Below are positions 23,460 to 34,400 of a stretch of DNA of 64,000 bases, piece after piece (within the stretch, counting starts at the first letter, position 1; each line of letters opens with the position of its first letter). Source of the DNA: Morinoia aosen (Eukaryota; Arthropoda; Malacostraca; Amphipoda; Talitridae); contig CM059571.1 of assembly GCA_030386875.1 (NCBI GenBank), forward strand, positions 24,980,355 through 25,044,354, given 5' to 3'. The notes below the pieces were generated by a model. It had not been told where the DNA came from. It searched no databases and saw only the letters and a program-made list of their open reading frames with translations. The position numbers were made by a program, and so were the translations under genes.

Positions 23460-24000
23460 AACGGAATTTGATTTTGTAAAATAAAATTTGGATTTCACCA
23501 AAACGGCATTTGAAGGCATTAAAATAATTGATTTCGTCGAATCGTAATAGTCCTTCCTCAACAATGAAAATTGATTTAGTCAAATCAAACTTCGAATTAA
23601 AAAAATCGTATTTGCATTCATCTAAAAGAAATTTGGCTAAAACAAATCGGCCATGAAATTCATCAAAACTGAAAAAAAAGTTGATTTCATCTCAACGAAA
23701 TATGACTCTGTCACAAGCGAAGTACGTTTTCATCAGCGAACCATTTCCTTTAACCAAAACAAAATATGATTTCGTGAAGGAACATTCTATTTCATCTTAA
23801 CAAAGTTTCATTTCAGCAAAAAGAAATTTGATTGCGTCAAAGAGGAAATTGAGTTAAATCAAAGTTAAATTTAATTTCTTCGAAAGAAAATTTGATTCTT
23901 CCTAACCAAGATTGGACTTCATCGAAGCCAATCTCGTTTCATCAAAGTGAAGTTCGATTTTAGCAAAGGAAAATTTGACTTAATCTCAACAAAAAATTTT
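23460..24000 (+). repeat. Degenerate 21-23-bp tandem array, forward
   Basis: Repeated phrases close to AAATTTGATTTCATCAAAAC recur across 540 bases with frequent substitutions and indels, for example near 23465, 23487, 23660, 23760, 23830, 23890 and 23970. The same motif in reverse complement occurs at 29665-29850. It may be a subterminal array of an old element or a diverged satellite. Confidence 0.6.
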
Positions 24001-25248
24001 TTGACCCTAATTGATTATCGAGGGTGATCTCCAATATTTGCCATTGATAACATTTGTTGAACGTATTCAAAAGCCATGTGAAGGGAATATTTCATGATAC
24101 AGTAAAGAAAATACTCGACTTGAATCACAATATAAGAAAGGCTAGCGCCGAACTGAGAATGAGAGGCTTGGAGGCTGTTAGTTCACGATCCGAGTACGAA
24201 GATAAGTTGACTCCTTTGCGTTTCGACAAGATGTCTTAAATGATGTTTCAAATACTTTCACAGTTATTGCCTTTTCTTTAGCTTCTTTTTAATTTATTGC
24301 TTTCTAAAAAGGAAATGGAAAGTGAGGAGTTTATGTTATGACAGCTTCTCAAATGGATATTTTAAAAATCTGAACACCATAATTATGCATGTGTTTCGTC
24401 CATCCATTTGAACGTACGTTTGTCCATATGTCCGTCCGTCTGCGAGTTGCGCTTTGAGCATCAAGCGGTATCAAAGTTAAGGCTGACTGGAGCCAGGTTA
24501 CTACATAGTTGCTGGGTTAACTGCCTGTAGGTTTATAGAAAATTCATTGTTTCTTTAAGGATACGTTAGCTTAGCCCAGGATTGATAAATATAGATGAGG
24601 TAAGGATATGAGTATGTGATGTTGAGTATTTTGAGGTAGGACAGGATAGGAGAGGATAGTGTGCTGTATTGGCTAATGTCATAGAAATTTATTGTTTTGT
24701 CATGATAATTAATGAGCAAGATGAATGAAGTATTTAAGTTGCGCTGCCATCATAGATAAACATATAATTAAAATATGATGAGTGATTTGATGATGAAGCC
24801 ACTGAATTTATGGTTTCGGGTGCGTAAACGTTTGCTCCTACATCCAGACAACAAATCTCAATCAAACAGCCCCGCGGAATATCAGCTTAGCATTTGGCTA
24901 TCTCTCTCACACTTGGGCCATCGATTGACGATCAAAGGGATTATGGTAGTGCCGGCAGGTTTCTAAGGCCACGTGCCTCTGTTCGTGAATGTAAATGAAG
25001 CACACGGGTTTAATTAAACTTAAATTTTAACTGGTGGTTGCTGAGGCGGAGTACGGAAGTAGGGAAGGTTTGAGCACGTGCCTAACTTCTGCTATTGAAT
25101 CAACATAGCAGTTGTATTTCTCATCATGGTGATCTTTGAACAGATGGACCAAGTAAAATTCGATGATTACAAATATTTTTAAAGCGACTCTCGCTCCTAA
25201 GCTTACCGAGATCATGGTATGGCTCTGGAAAAATGAATCGATACCATA
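24001..25248. other. Unassigned sequence
   Basis: No recognised gene. Short frames at 24054-24239 and 24775-24966 (plus) and 25027-25215 (minus) have no known domain. The last lies downstream of the coding-like stretch at 25249-25421 on the same strand, separated by a stop. Confidence 0.4.
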
Positions 25249-25421
25249 TTACAAGCTAATCGAGAGGATCATCCGTATTTCCGGAAGAACGTCTTGAAAG
25301 ACGTTCCACGTTTCTCGTGTGACGATGTTGGCAGCCCTCTCAGGCCAGCGTTCTTGAGTGACCGTGATAGCCTGTCGGACCAGGCCAGTGATCTCAGTGG
25401 GTCCTCCGCTGTATAATTCCA
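25249..25421 (-). pseudogene. Coding-like stretch of unknown family
   Basis: Read on the minus strand from the edge of the foldback element, one frame stays open for about 56 codons with balanced codon use and GC near 50%, unlike the AT-rich flanks. It includes GGPTEITGLVRQAITVTQER followed by a WPER and a RETWNVFQDVLPEI segment, then a stop at 25249-25251. There is no start codon. Its upstream side ends at the foldback terminus, so it may be an exon, or a transposon gene, cut by that insertion. TATACAG near 25412 could be a splice acceptor, though the pyrimidine tract is weak. I do not recognise the family. Confidence 0.3.
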
Positions 25422-25433
25422 AGACTACACCTT

Positions 25434-25578
25434 TTTCACTTCAAATTAATCTAAGTCAAGTTCAATTTAATCCAAGTTAAGTTCAAATTAATCCAAGTCA
25501 AGTTCAAATTAATCCAACTCAAGTTCAAATTAATCCGAGTCAAGTTCAAATTAATCCAAGTCAAGTTCAAATTAATCC
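25434..25578 (+). repeat. Left 21-bp subterminal array of foldback copy 1
   Basis: About seven units, nearly identical. Variation is concentrated at one position set (CAAGTC, CAAGTT, CAACTC, CGAGTC). Every unit keeps TTCAA followed by TTAATCC or TTAATCT. Confidence 0.9.
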
Positions 25579-26574
25579 AACCCTCAGTTGAGGTAAAAAA
25601 TTACATAATAATTTGTTAATTTGAGTTTTTTTGTGTTAAATATGTATCTGTTGGATGTGATGAGCATAACTGGTTTCGAGGATTTATTTACACTCATAGA
25701 TATTTATATACGTGAAATTCCACTTTACCATATATATGAAATCAAATACATGCAAGTACAAAATATTATCATTGGACGATATGTAGATTTAATCTTTAAA
25801 AGAATTATACAAGTGCGATTCACTGAGTACTAATGTACGATTCCGTTTAATTACAATTTATATTTGTACATTACTACCCAGATATATTCCTGCATTAGCA
25901 ATATAAATGTTGCCCTCCATTCTAATTCCGTGTCTAATTCCAATGTGAAGAAATGTAGGATCCATTTGCAATAAAAAATAATAATAATACAAGAAACAAT
26001 GTTTCTAATTCACTACTGATTTTATTTGTGTGTGTTTACAATTCAGTATATAATACTTTTCAGACTTCAATAACTTTTATAATAATCATTTTATGAATAT
26101 TTAAGTCTTGAAGTATAATATATTGAATTTTGAACACACACAAATAAAATTAGTATTAAGTTAGAAATATTGTTTCTTGTATCATTATTGTGCATTGTAA
26201 GTGGATCCTAAATTTCTTCACATTGACTAACACGGAATTAGAATGGATGGCAACATTTATATTGCTAATGCAAGAATGTATCTGGGTAGTAATGTAATTG
26301 TACTCAACCGGAATCGTACATTAGTACTCAGTGAATCGCATTTGTATATTTCTTTTAAAGATGAAATCTACATATCGTTCAATGATAACCTTTTGTATTT
26401 GCATGTATTTGATTTCATAGATAAGATAAAGTGGAATTTCACGTATATAAATATCTATGAGTGTAAATAAATCCTCGAAACCAGTCTTGCTTATAACATC
26501 CAATAGATACATATTTGACACAGAAAAACTCAAATTAATAAATTTTTATGTCATTTTATAACTCAACTGAGGGT

Positions 26575-26675
26575 TAGATTAACTTGAACTTGACTTGGAT
26601 CAATTTGAACTTGACTTAGATTAAATTGAACTTCACTTGGATTTAATTTAACTTGACTTCGATTAATTTGAAGTG
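26575..26675 (-). repeat. Right 21-bp subterminal array of foldback copy 1
   Basis: The same unit in the opposite orientation, about five copies. It is shorter than the left array, so the two arms differ in array length while matching closely elsewhere. Confidence 0.88.
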
Positions 26676-26765
26676 AAAAAGGTGTAGTGTACACGGCCCA
26701 TTAAAAATGACGAGATTCAATATTTTCCTCGAATAAATTTGCGAGATTTGGATAAAAAACAAATA

Positions 26766-27362
26766 CAGAGTGCCAGCTAAAAATGTATACCTTTTAAAAC
26801 TCCATTGCCTTTCAAATATTTGAAATAGGAGACGATAACATAGAAAATTTGAGAGGACAGAATTCAATATTTTCTTACATAACTGGTATACCTTCCAAAT
26901 AAGCATAAACATCAAGCGTGCATGAGAGAAGATGATTGTAATCAGCAAACATGGCACAACTGACTCTTCAACAACGCAAGTTCATCATCGAAGAAATGAC
27001 GAAAATTGGATCAATTGTCGGGGCTCAAAGGAAATTCTTCTTAGAATACCGACTCAAACATAACAAAATAAAGATTCAGGGCAACTTCCAGAAGTGGCAA
27101 TCCCAGTTTATGGTGAAAAACATTAATAAAGGAAGATTTGGAAGAAAAGTTTCTGAACGCACTAGTGAAAATGTTGAAAGACTGATCGAGAACTCTAATC
27201 CAAGATGAAAAGACGGCGTTTTTAATCTTAGGTCCAGCAAAGAAAATTAAAAATGTGAAGTTAATTCTTCTTCTTTCCAATTATTCTAGTTTCATTTCCC
27301 TATCCTGTCTGTAAAAAGGTTATAGCAATTTAAAAAGGTATACATTTTTAGCAGCCACCCTG
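26766..27362 (+). mobile_element. Internally deleted mariner-family element
   Basis: The left end is CAGAGTGCCAGCTAAAAATG followed by TATACCTTTTAAA. The right end is its complement with a few changes (GGTATACATTTTTAGCAGCC, then ACCCTG). TA precedes the left end at 26764-26765. The right TA is changed to TG. At 597 bp the element is far shorter than a full mariner, and between the ends it keeps only the start of the transposase gene. It lies 77 bp from the foldback element. Such deletion derivatives need a transposase supplied elsewhere to move. Confidence 0.8.
26951..27208 (+). CDS. Truncated transposase: N-terminal HTH domain only (DUF4817-like)
   Basis: An 85-codon frame opens with a true ATG. 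It begins MAQLTLQQRKFIIEEM, continues SIVGAQRKFF, then FQKW, and later GRFGRKVSERTSENVERLIE. This pattern (F..E......S...QR.F...., a turn, ..KW or KF, GR..R....T.ENVER) matches the N-terminal helix-turn-helix region found in many arthropod mariner-type transposases and filed as DUF4817. The domain is about 80-90 residues in the family. The DDE catalytic domain is absent because the element is deleted after it. If transcribed, it could bind related terminal repeats without cutting. That is inference, and no promoter or transcript evidence is visible. Confidence 0.6.
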   Translation: MAQLTLQQRKFIIEEMTKIGSIVGAQRKFFLEYRLKHNKIKIQGNFQKWQSQFMVKNINKGRFGRKVSERTSENVERLIENSNPR

Positions 27363-29664
27363 TGCAAGTGTACATCTATCCTAAACGTAAACGCGATATA
27401 AATATTTTTGTACTTGTGCACTGGTGAAACTCGTATCCCAGATATGGCCATGAATCATCCTTATTAGCGTCACAGGGAGACGGGAGAAGCGTACACCAAA
27501 CAAATGAATAAACCACCAAAGGTATTATTAGGTAAGATGGTCGAAAGGAAAGCGGCCGGCCCTGCTCTAAGTTTTTTGCAATAACTTCAAATAAACTTTC
27601 AGGAGGATTTCGTAGCCGAAATTTGATAAGCCGAGCAAGCGTGTGGTGCGTCTTTCACGACCTACGTATATTGTGAAGTCAAACCTTTTGTAAGAGTTTT
27701 AGTGTGAGCTCGCTCGTAAATTTATTCGATGAAGAACCTTTCCGGAGTCCTCTCAGCACAGCATAAATCATCTTTTCGTGACTGTTTGGCAATATAATAC
27801 ATTTTGTTCATCCAAATCATACTAGAGAAAAACAGACAAAAAGGATGGACCTTCTGCAAATCTTCGGAGGAACAACGACTGGCGATCCCTAAAGCAACAA
27901 CTGTTTGACTTAAACTCCCTGCGTGCTCATTTTTTAGCTGCTCACTCGTACGAGGAACTCCTTTCTGCGGACCGCTGGTTGACCACACGTAAATGAAATA
28001 GTTACCTTCTGATGAGATTAGTCAGGAAGATGTTCTTGCTTCTGTTTCGTTTCAAACCTGACCCTGAGTCAGGTTGTTTAACAACCTGTTCAGCGTGCTC
28101 CCAGGCAGATCTCTTTCTTTCCGGAGGGCGAAGTGGACGACGACGTTTTAATGAGCGCAGATCTTCGTCATCACACTTCAGTCCATAAAATATCAGATGT
28201 ACTTTACGTGGAGTGGCAGCCGTCTGCACGAGCGTACCGCAAACTTCGCGCCCGAAATATTTTGCTCCGAAAAGGTGTGCGAGTAGTTAAAAAAAGACCT
28301 TCCGCTCTGTGCGAAGATCCGGAAGGTAAAAGTATGATGGAGACAGAACCTGGATAGTGGAATGACTTCGTGATGGAGAAATGATATTGGTTTTATTTGG
28401 AATTCCTCGAATATGGCGACATTCATGAAAGAGCAGATATTCCTACATCTCAGGGTAAAACTCGCTTCGATAATGGCTCACGACATGCTCATTTCAGGAC
28501 TCTCTGGCGTCAGGAAGATTTACATCGCGTGTTGAAATTTTTCTTCAGGACGAATTTGGCCGAAGTCGCTCATGATGACGTGAAATGCTACGTGAAGTAT
28601 CAGAAGTGAAACTTTAACGGCGGACTTCATACAGAAATCGGGGTATTGCCAGGCAGTCACCTGACCGCTAGATAGAATTGATAGGAGAACTGACGCGATC
28701 ACACATGGGTAAAAAGTTTTTCCTGACTATCAAACAAGATAATAATCGTGGGAGAGTTTTCGTTAGGATGAATTACGTTAGGTTAAGTTATGATTGGATA
28801 AATTAGCTTGAGATCAGTTAGAATAGGTTTGCTAGTTCGGGTTGCATAAAAATAATCGTTCATTTTTTCACGTGTTCAGCAGTCCATTCTCTAGTTCTGC
28901 TTGTGTTTCGTTCGTCCGTCAGTTAGACGGTCATTCCGTTCAATACGCTGTTTATTGATGTGCATACATTCACGACTAATTTTTTGGATGCCTCCATCTT
29001 CAATATGAATTCCCACAAATGACGTCTGCAAGCTGTGAGCGGGAAAGAATGCGCCTGTATAAGAGGGAGGAGTGGAGCGCAGATATAATGAAGAAGAAAG
29101 AAAGGGAAAGGTATCGGGAAAGACGAGTAGCAATGAACAGAGAAATATCGCATTGGAACAAAATAAAAACCAATGTAAAGACTGAAGAGTCAACAAGACA
29201 AAGAATGAACGTCAACAATACGTTGAATGAAATCGGCTGATTCCAAAATTGAGAAGAACACACGTGGATCAATGTAAACAGGAAATAACATCAAAGCAAG
29301 AAGCATGAATCAGGTTTCGTTGCCTGGCTATTATATCTGGGCAATAGTACGACTGCGCGGATTCAAAGGCAGCGACGGCGATGTTAAATTTAAGTTGCAT
29401 CAAATGTGTATCATTCCGCAGAAGAAAAACTATTCAGCAGTGCAACCCAGGGACAAAAGAAAGCAATAGTCGTACTGTCATTAAGCAACGCAGACTGCTT
29501 GTTGCTGAGAAACTAAGTCTCATTCTGGTGAGAGTCGCACATTCTTCAGCCAAGACGCAAAGTCCTCACCGAAAAAACAAGAGAGTAGTAATAAAATATA
29601 ATAAAACATAACCAATAATATTACATAAAACATCAACAGCATGCTTCTCACTATATTCAGTTTT
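27363..29664. other. Unassigned sequence
   Basis: No gene recognised. Many short overlapping frames occur on both strands between 27722 and 29611, and mutual overlap means most must be chance. 28000-28600 is somewhat GC-richer. A 70-codon frame at 28397-28609 has a protein-like composition but no identifiable domain. Confidence 0.4.
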
Positions 29665-29850
29665 TATCAATTTTAGCATTGATGAAATAAATTTTACTTT
29701 GAAGAAAACAAATTCCTCATAGACAAAATAAAAGTTTGTGTTGGTGAAAAGGAATTAGCGGAAATGAAATCGTATAAGAAATCAAATTGGCCTAGAATCA
29801 AAGAAATTTTATTTAGATGACATAATCTCTGGTTTTGATGAAATTAAATG
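29665..29850 (-). repeat. Degenerate 21-23-bp array, reverse
   Basis: Phrases such as TTTTGATGAAATTAAAT and ATTGATGAAATAAATTTTA are reverse complements of the unit seen at 23460-24000. The array is shorter and more diverged. Together the two arrays face each other across 5.7 kb. Confidence 0.45.
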
Positions 29851-31199
29851 TAAAATGGTAAATTGTTTCTACTTACGAGCAAGATGATGACGTCGACCAC
29901 ATAATTTCATTGATGTCAATATTTTGAATTTATGGTAGAATCCCGCTGGGGGACCGTCAACCTATGTCTCATATGTATTCTTCTTTGTCACCTTTAATGA
30001 GACGAAACTTAATGGTTCTAACTTTCAATTCACAGTATTTAGTGTCGGATAATATGAGTTAATATTCAGGAAACTGTGAAAATGAATTCGCATTGAACTT
30101 TGAATCAGAGAGGTTTCCCAGGAAACATGGTAAAGAACACAGAAAGTTGAAAGTCTGTTATGCATTCTCAAGTTTTGACTGAGGATTAAGACGGAACCAT
30201 AGTTTGTGAAAAATCTCTTTCACCATCGCACAAAAAAAAATCACTAGATTTGCCCACGGACTTCGAGGACTTCTTTGTTGGTGGTCCATGTTGTGGCTCT
30301 ATGGAAGGCTTCCAAAAGAATCTTTTTCATAAGGCAGCATGTTACTCACTAACTGGGAATGGCATTGATCGATTTTTTTAAAATCTTTAGAATGAAATGG
30401 AGAAGAATCAATTTGAATAAGAAGATCTTTAATTGTGAAAACAAAGCAATGAGATGAAAAATTATTTCATCGTCAGTAATGTGCAGAATATGGTAAAGAA
30501 ACTTTAATTGTTCCTATACAAAAATTTAGTTAGGAGTTAAAATAGATTTTTTTCATAGTTCAAAACGTTCATTCTTATCATGATTTATTTCAGCCATTTT
30601 GGTTCATTTTCATTTCATTTTAGAAGTGAATTGAGTGCAAGACGTAGGTCGCTCAGGCGTTACTAGCATTAATTCTACTTGCGAAGCATGCAATAAGTAT
30701 AATTTCTGTCGTACACATTCCCCATGCGAAGTTTCCCTAGATTAACAGAATGATTACAGCTGTGTGAACTTGAGATCCCTCCTAGTCATAGATAACGTCG
30801 AAAGCATAAGCTGTTCAAGTAACATTGATGGTTGTTCTGTCATTGATGGTTGTACTGTCTTGAAAATTTGACTTAAGAACAATCACAGGAACATGGGGAA
30901 AATGCGATCATTAACTCAAAGGTTGTATGTTCATCGTAAGGCACTTGAGCATGATATTCGTTTCGCAGACATCTCTGTGTTACCACGAACAGTGGAAGTT
31001 ACGGTAATTGAATAATGAGTGACCCTCAGCACTAGTTCCTGGATGTTTCTATCAAATTAATATGATGGACAAAATGGACACATTTAATGTTACTATTTCT
31101 ACTTACTTTTAAAATGATATTTTTTTATGAAAAGATAATTATCCATTTAATGAAAAACCGTACTAGTTGATGGTAAAGGGGTTTTACCTTTCAGTCAGA
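29851..31199. other. Unassigned AT-rich sequence
   Basis: No gene recognised. A short direct repeat, TTGATGGTTGTNCTGTC, occurs twice near 30824 and 30842. Confidence 0.45.
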
Positions 31200-31400
31200 C
31201 ATTTGAATTAGCTACAATGAAAATTCTGCGGTGTATTCGTAAATATAATTGGAAGACGTGTGTGTTCTCGGACGACGAGCAAATTGGTGGGTAGTTCTTT
31301 AGGCTGGATGTTTCCAATCCGGAGACGCTCCCCATATAGTGTTGGGGCGCTTCTTGGGTGTGGGACCGCGCTTCTCTGATGGCAATAAGTTAGTTTGCAT
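31200..31400 (+). pseudogene. Tc1/mariner transposase scrap
   Basis: One frame reads KYNWKTCVFSDDEQI, resembling the first DDE segment ('WxxVxFSDExxF'). After a frame change about 70 bases later comes VLGRFLGVGPRFSDGN, resembling 'VWGxFSxxGxGPLxFIDGN'. Order and spacing fit a Tc1/mariner catalytic domain. Stops lie between the two. Neither the second Asp and Glu segments nor the terminal repeats were found. It does not appear to be the same family as the copy at 11.3-13.0 kb. Confidence 0.4.
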
Positions 31401-34400
31401 TATTCTACTTGCTGCTCCTTTACTCAAATTCTCGTTAACTTAGCTACCCAACTCGAGGGAACTATACCAAAAACTCGTATTTTAATTTATTCAGTGAACT
31501 AAGAAGAATAACCGCCACTTATTTTTCATCAGGGAAGCGTTTTTTGACGAAAAGAAAAGGCTCCCAAATTTGACATTTTCTCGAGGCTTTTTGTGTGAAA
31601 GCTGTCGTTGATAGAAGCTTCTTGAATTATGAGTAAAGTTTGAATCTGGGGAGAGCGGCTGCGCGGACCATAGCCTCAGAATTATATTAAATAAGCCAAC
31701 ACCGCTCCGGACGATTGATGGGACAGCGCTGCCTTCTAAAAACTAAAGGATGCCCTCAGACCAACCAAATCGACGGGAAAACCTTCAAAAATAAACCCAT
31801 CTTTGGCTCAGCTAAAAACAAGTGATGTGGCTCGGGTATTGGGAGAGATTTCTTTCAGGCCCTGGATTTGTATGAGGTCAGAGTGGCCAAAAAGAATCTC
31901 AGTTCATCTGAGGTTTCAAGTCGTCCACATCATATTTCAGTCGGAAGCAAGAACTTAAAATCTTTCAAAAAATGAAGATGGATTCCGCCTCTGATGCTTC
32001 ATTCTTCCTGAGCTCAATATTAGAGGTGCTCGAGTTCATATATCATACCTTAATAGCCTTCTAGGTTGAGAACTCAGAGACTTACATTTTCGTAGCACTC
32101 TGACTACAGTTTTTTTCATAAAGATATTTTGAGAGGTAAGTTTTTTGTTCTACCTCAGTCTTCTAAAAAGGTGACGTGTCTCGTTAATAGTGCAGCAGAG
32201 CTGACTTGGCAAACGACGATTGACGAGACTTGCATTCACAGCTAGTGTGCTCCGCAATGTCTAACTTTGTCCATCATAGCTGCCGAGGGAACTTTTTTGT
32301 TTACAGCTGCCCTACCAATAGTTCTATTATATTTTTGTGCTACTCTCTTTGGGGCGCGTTACTTCTGCGGCTTCTGGTAAAGTTGTTGAGCAGTTTAGTT
32401 TATGTGTTCATCCAGCGGTGTGTTCTGGGATTACATGCTTCAATTTTTATGACCTACGTCCCGAAGACTCAGTAGAACTGATCTAAAGAAACACTGAAAA
32501 AACGGACCTTTTTCAGTTCCTGTTCTGGTAGAAATGAGTTGGTTGACAATAATATAATTTCTGTCACCACTAGTCAAAGGGATTTCAGTTTTTTTCTAGT
32601 TCTCCTTCTCAATCAGCCGGCCATAAAAAAGTTAGTTCGTTCTAGTGATATTTTCAACCGAGTTTATCATGACCATTCTCAAGAGTAAGCGTCGGAAGCC
32701 GTAACAAAAATAATAGCCTTGACATTGATAAAATCGCTGAAAAATCCTTTACCTGTTATGGTCTGATTTGCGTGAAAGGTTGAACAGAATGTTGGTTAGA
32801 AATCAGCTTTTCACTCTTTACATTTTCCTCATGAGTTCAGTACCTGCTAAAGGAACTGTATATTTCTTTCCTGGATTAATCCAAAATATTTTCGTTTGAA
32901 ATTCCTACAAATCTGCCCTGCAGTTCTACGACAGTTGACGTTCATCGAAAATAAAGAACACAAATGCATGAATTTAAGTCAGATTTGAGTGTGTTTCACA
33001 AGAATTTGAAACCATAAATGAGGACTCAATTAACGACAATTTCTAGCGACAGGTCTCGGGTACATGAATGACAATTACGCATCAGTACAAAATTTCAAGT
33101 GACTTCAATATCAGGTTGCGAGCTTCGTACCAAATTACTTTGAGCTCAACGAAATTGTTCCAGAGAAAATCATGAGAATTATTTCACCCTATTTTCAAAC
33201 TTCTTCAATTTAATCATGTTTTAAAATGTCCCATTATTTTTTTGAGCGTATGAACATGATTGTTCGTTATCAGTTTGGTCAATCAGTTTCATCAAAATTT
33301 AACAGTTTTCAGATTTCCCTAATGCTGCTCGAATGTTACTTAAAATTTTAAAAACGCTCCGTCCAATGAACATTTTCTTCACAAAAAATTCAATAGAATT
33401 TGGCTGCTGTACCGCCGTAAGTAACTAAGACTAAGTGTGCCCTGCCAATACTTTGAGATGACAACCCGATCGTTGGAGCTTCGATAGCGCTGTCTCCAAC
33501 AAAATAAAACACGACCAGCGACTGCAACGTGATGCGAGGTATACGCGCTGAGACAAAGTGCATTCCTGGTCTTCCTGCGCGAGTGCGCGTTTTCTTGTAC
33601 TCTTAGAGATATTTCCGGTCTCTCAGAACTACGTTGATCAAATTATGGTGTCAAGGGACATCCTCGAGAGGCCGGGGCTGGGCACTTGCGTCTCTTCTGG
33701 CCCGAGTAAACGATCGGCATCTGAACTCCTGCAAATAAACGTAATGATGGTGTCTCTCCTCGTCAGCTAGCTTTGGAGACATGATTTTAGGTACAAAACA
33801 CAGAATTTGATGCCATGAGAGGGGTTCGAAACACGATTAAGAAGTTATTTGTTTCAAATTTAAGGGAAGTAATAGAACCTCAGATACGTGTTAAAGAACC
33901 ACGCGAAGGAATGTCTCAAACAAGAGCGTTCAACTTTCACGGACGTCGAACTGTACTGATTAGATTGTCCTGTGCTGGGCACCGAACGCGCCAGGACAAC
34001 CTAAAAGAGGGAGCATGCGACACTTGCTAGAGCGGCCACCGCAAATCGAGAGCATTATGAACATTTCGGTACCACTCGGGACGCGCGTATGGGAGAGCTG
34101 TGCGTGAACTATCTCTACAAATCAGTTGTTCCTCGTAATGTGATGTAATTATGTTATATGTAAGTGAAAATTGTACAGTATGATTGAAATTGTTTGATCG
34201 AAATAACTGAATAATTGTTGCAAGATGTGAAAAAATATCAAATTTCGAAATTAAAAATCACATGCAACCGTCTCAAAGAGATAAATAATTTCTTGCGTAC
34301 TTCCATGTATAAGATCAAATATGAACAATAGTGTTAGGAATGTAATAAAAACAATTACTAAATAGCATTATCCTCACATAGATATCAGAACAATTCTCAA

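Larger units (their letters stand above)
25424..26688. mobile_element. Foldback element, copy 1 (complete)
   Basis: The 1,265-bp element starts ACTACACCTTTTTCACTTC and ends with its exact complement. Inside each end lie 21-bp tandem repeats (unit close to AAGTTCAAATTAATCCAAGTC): about seven at the left (25440-25575) and about five at the right (26575-26670). Then comes CTCAGTTGAG and an inner arm of about 480 bp. The arms meet near 26080, so almost the whole element is one palindrome. No transposase was found. No matching target duplication is visible (ATTCCAAG at left, GTACACGG at right). It is related to the element at 62266-64000. Confidence 0.88.

Noticed and set aside
28891..29272. Several overlapping hydrophobic frames on both strands
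   Set aside because: Four frames overlap on the two strands and none has a known motif. The hydrophobic look follows from T-rich composition.
33810..33835. GGGGTTCGAAA, resembling a tRNA T-arm
   Set aside because: No matching acceptor, D or anticodon arm could be folded around it. No tRNA call is supported elsewhere either.
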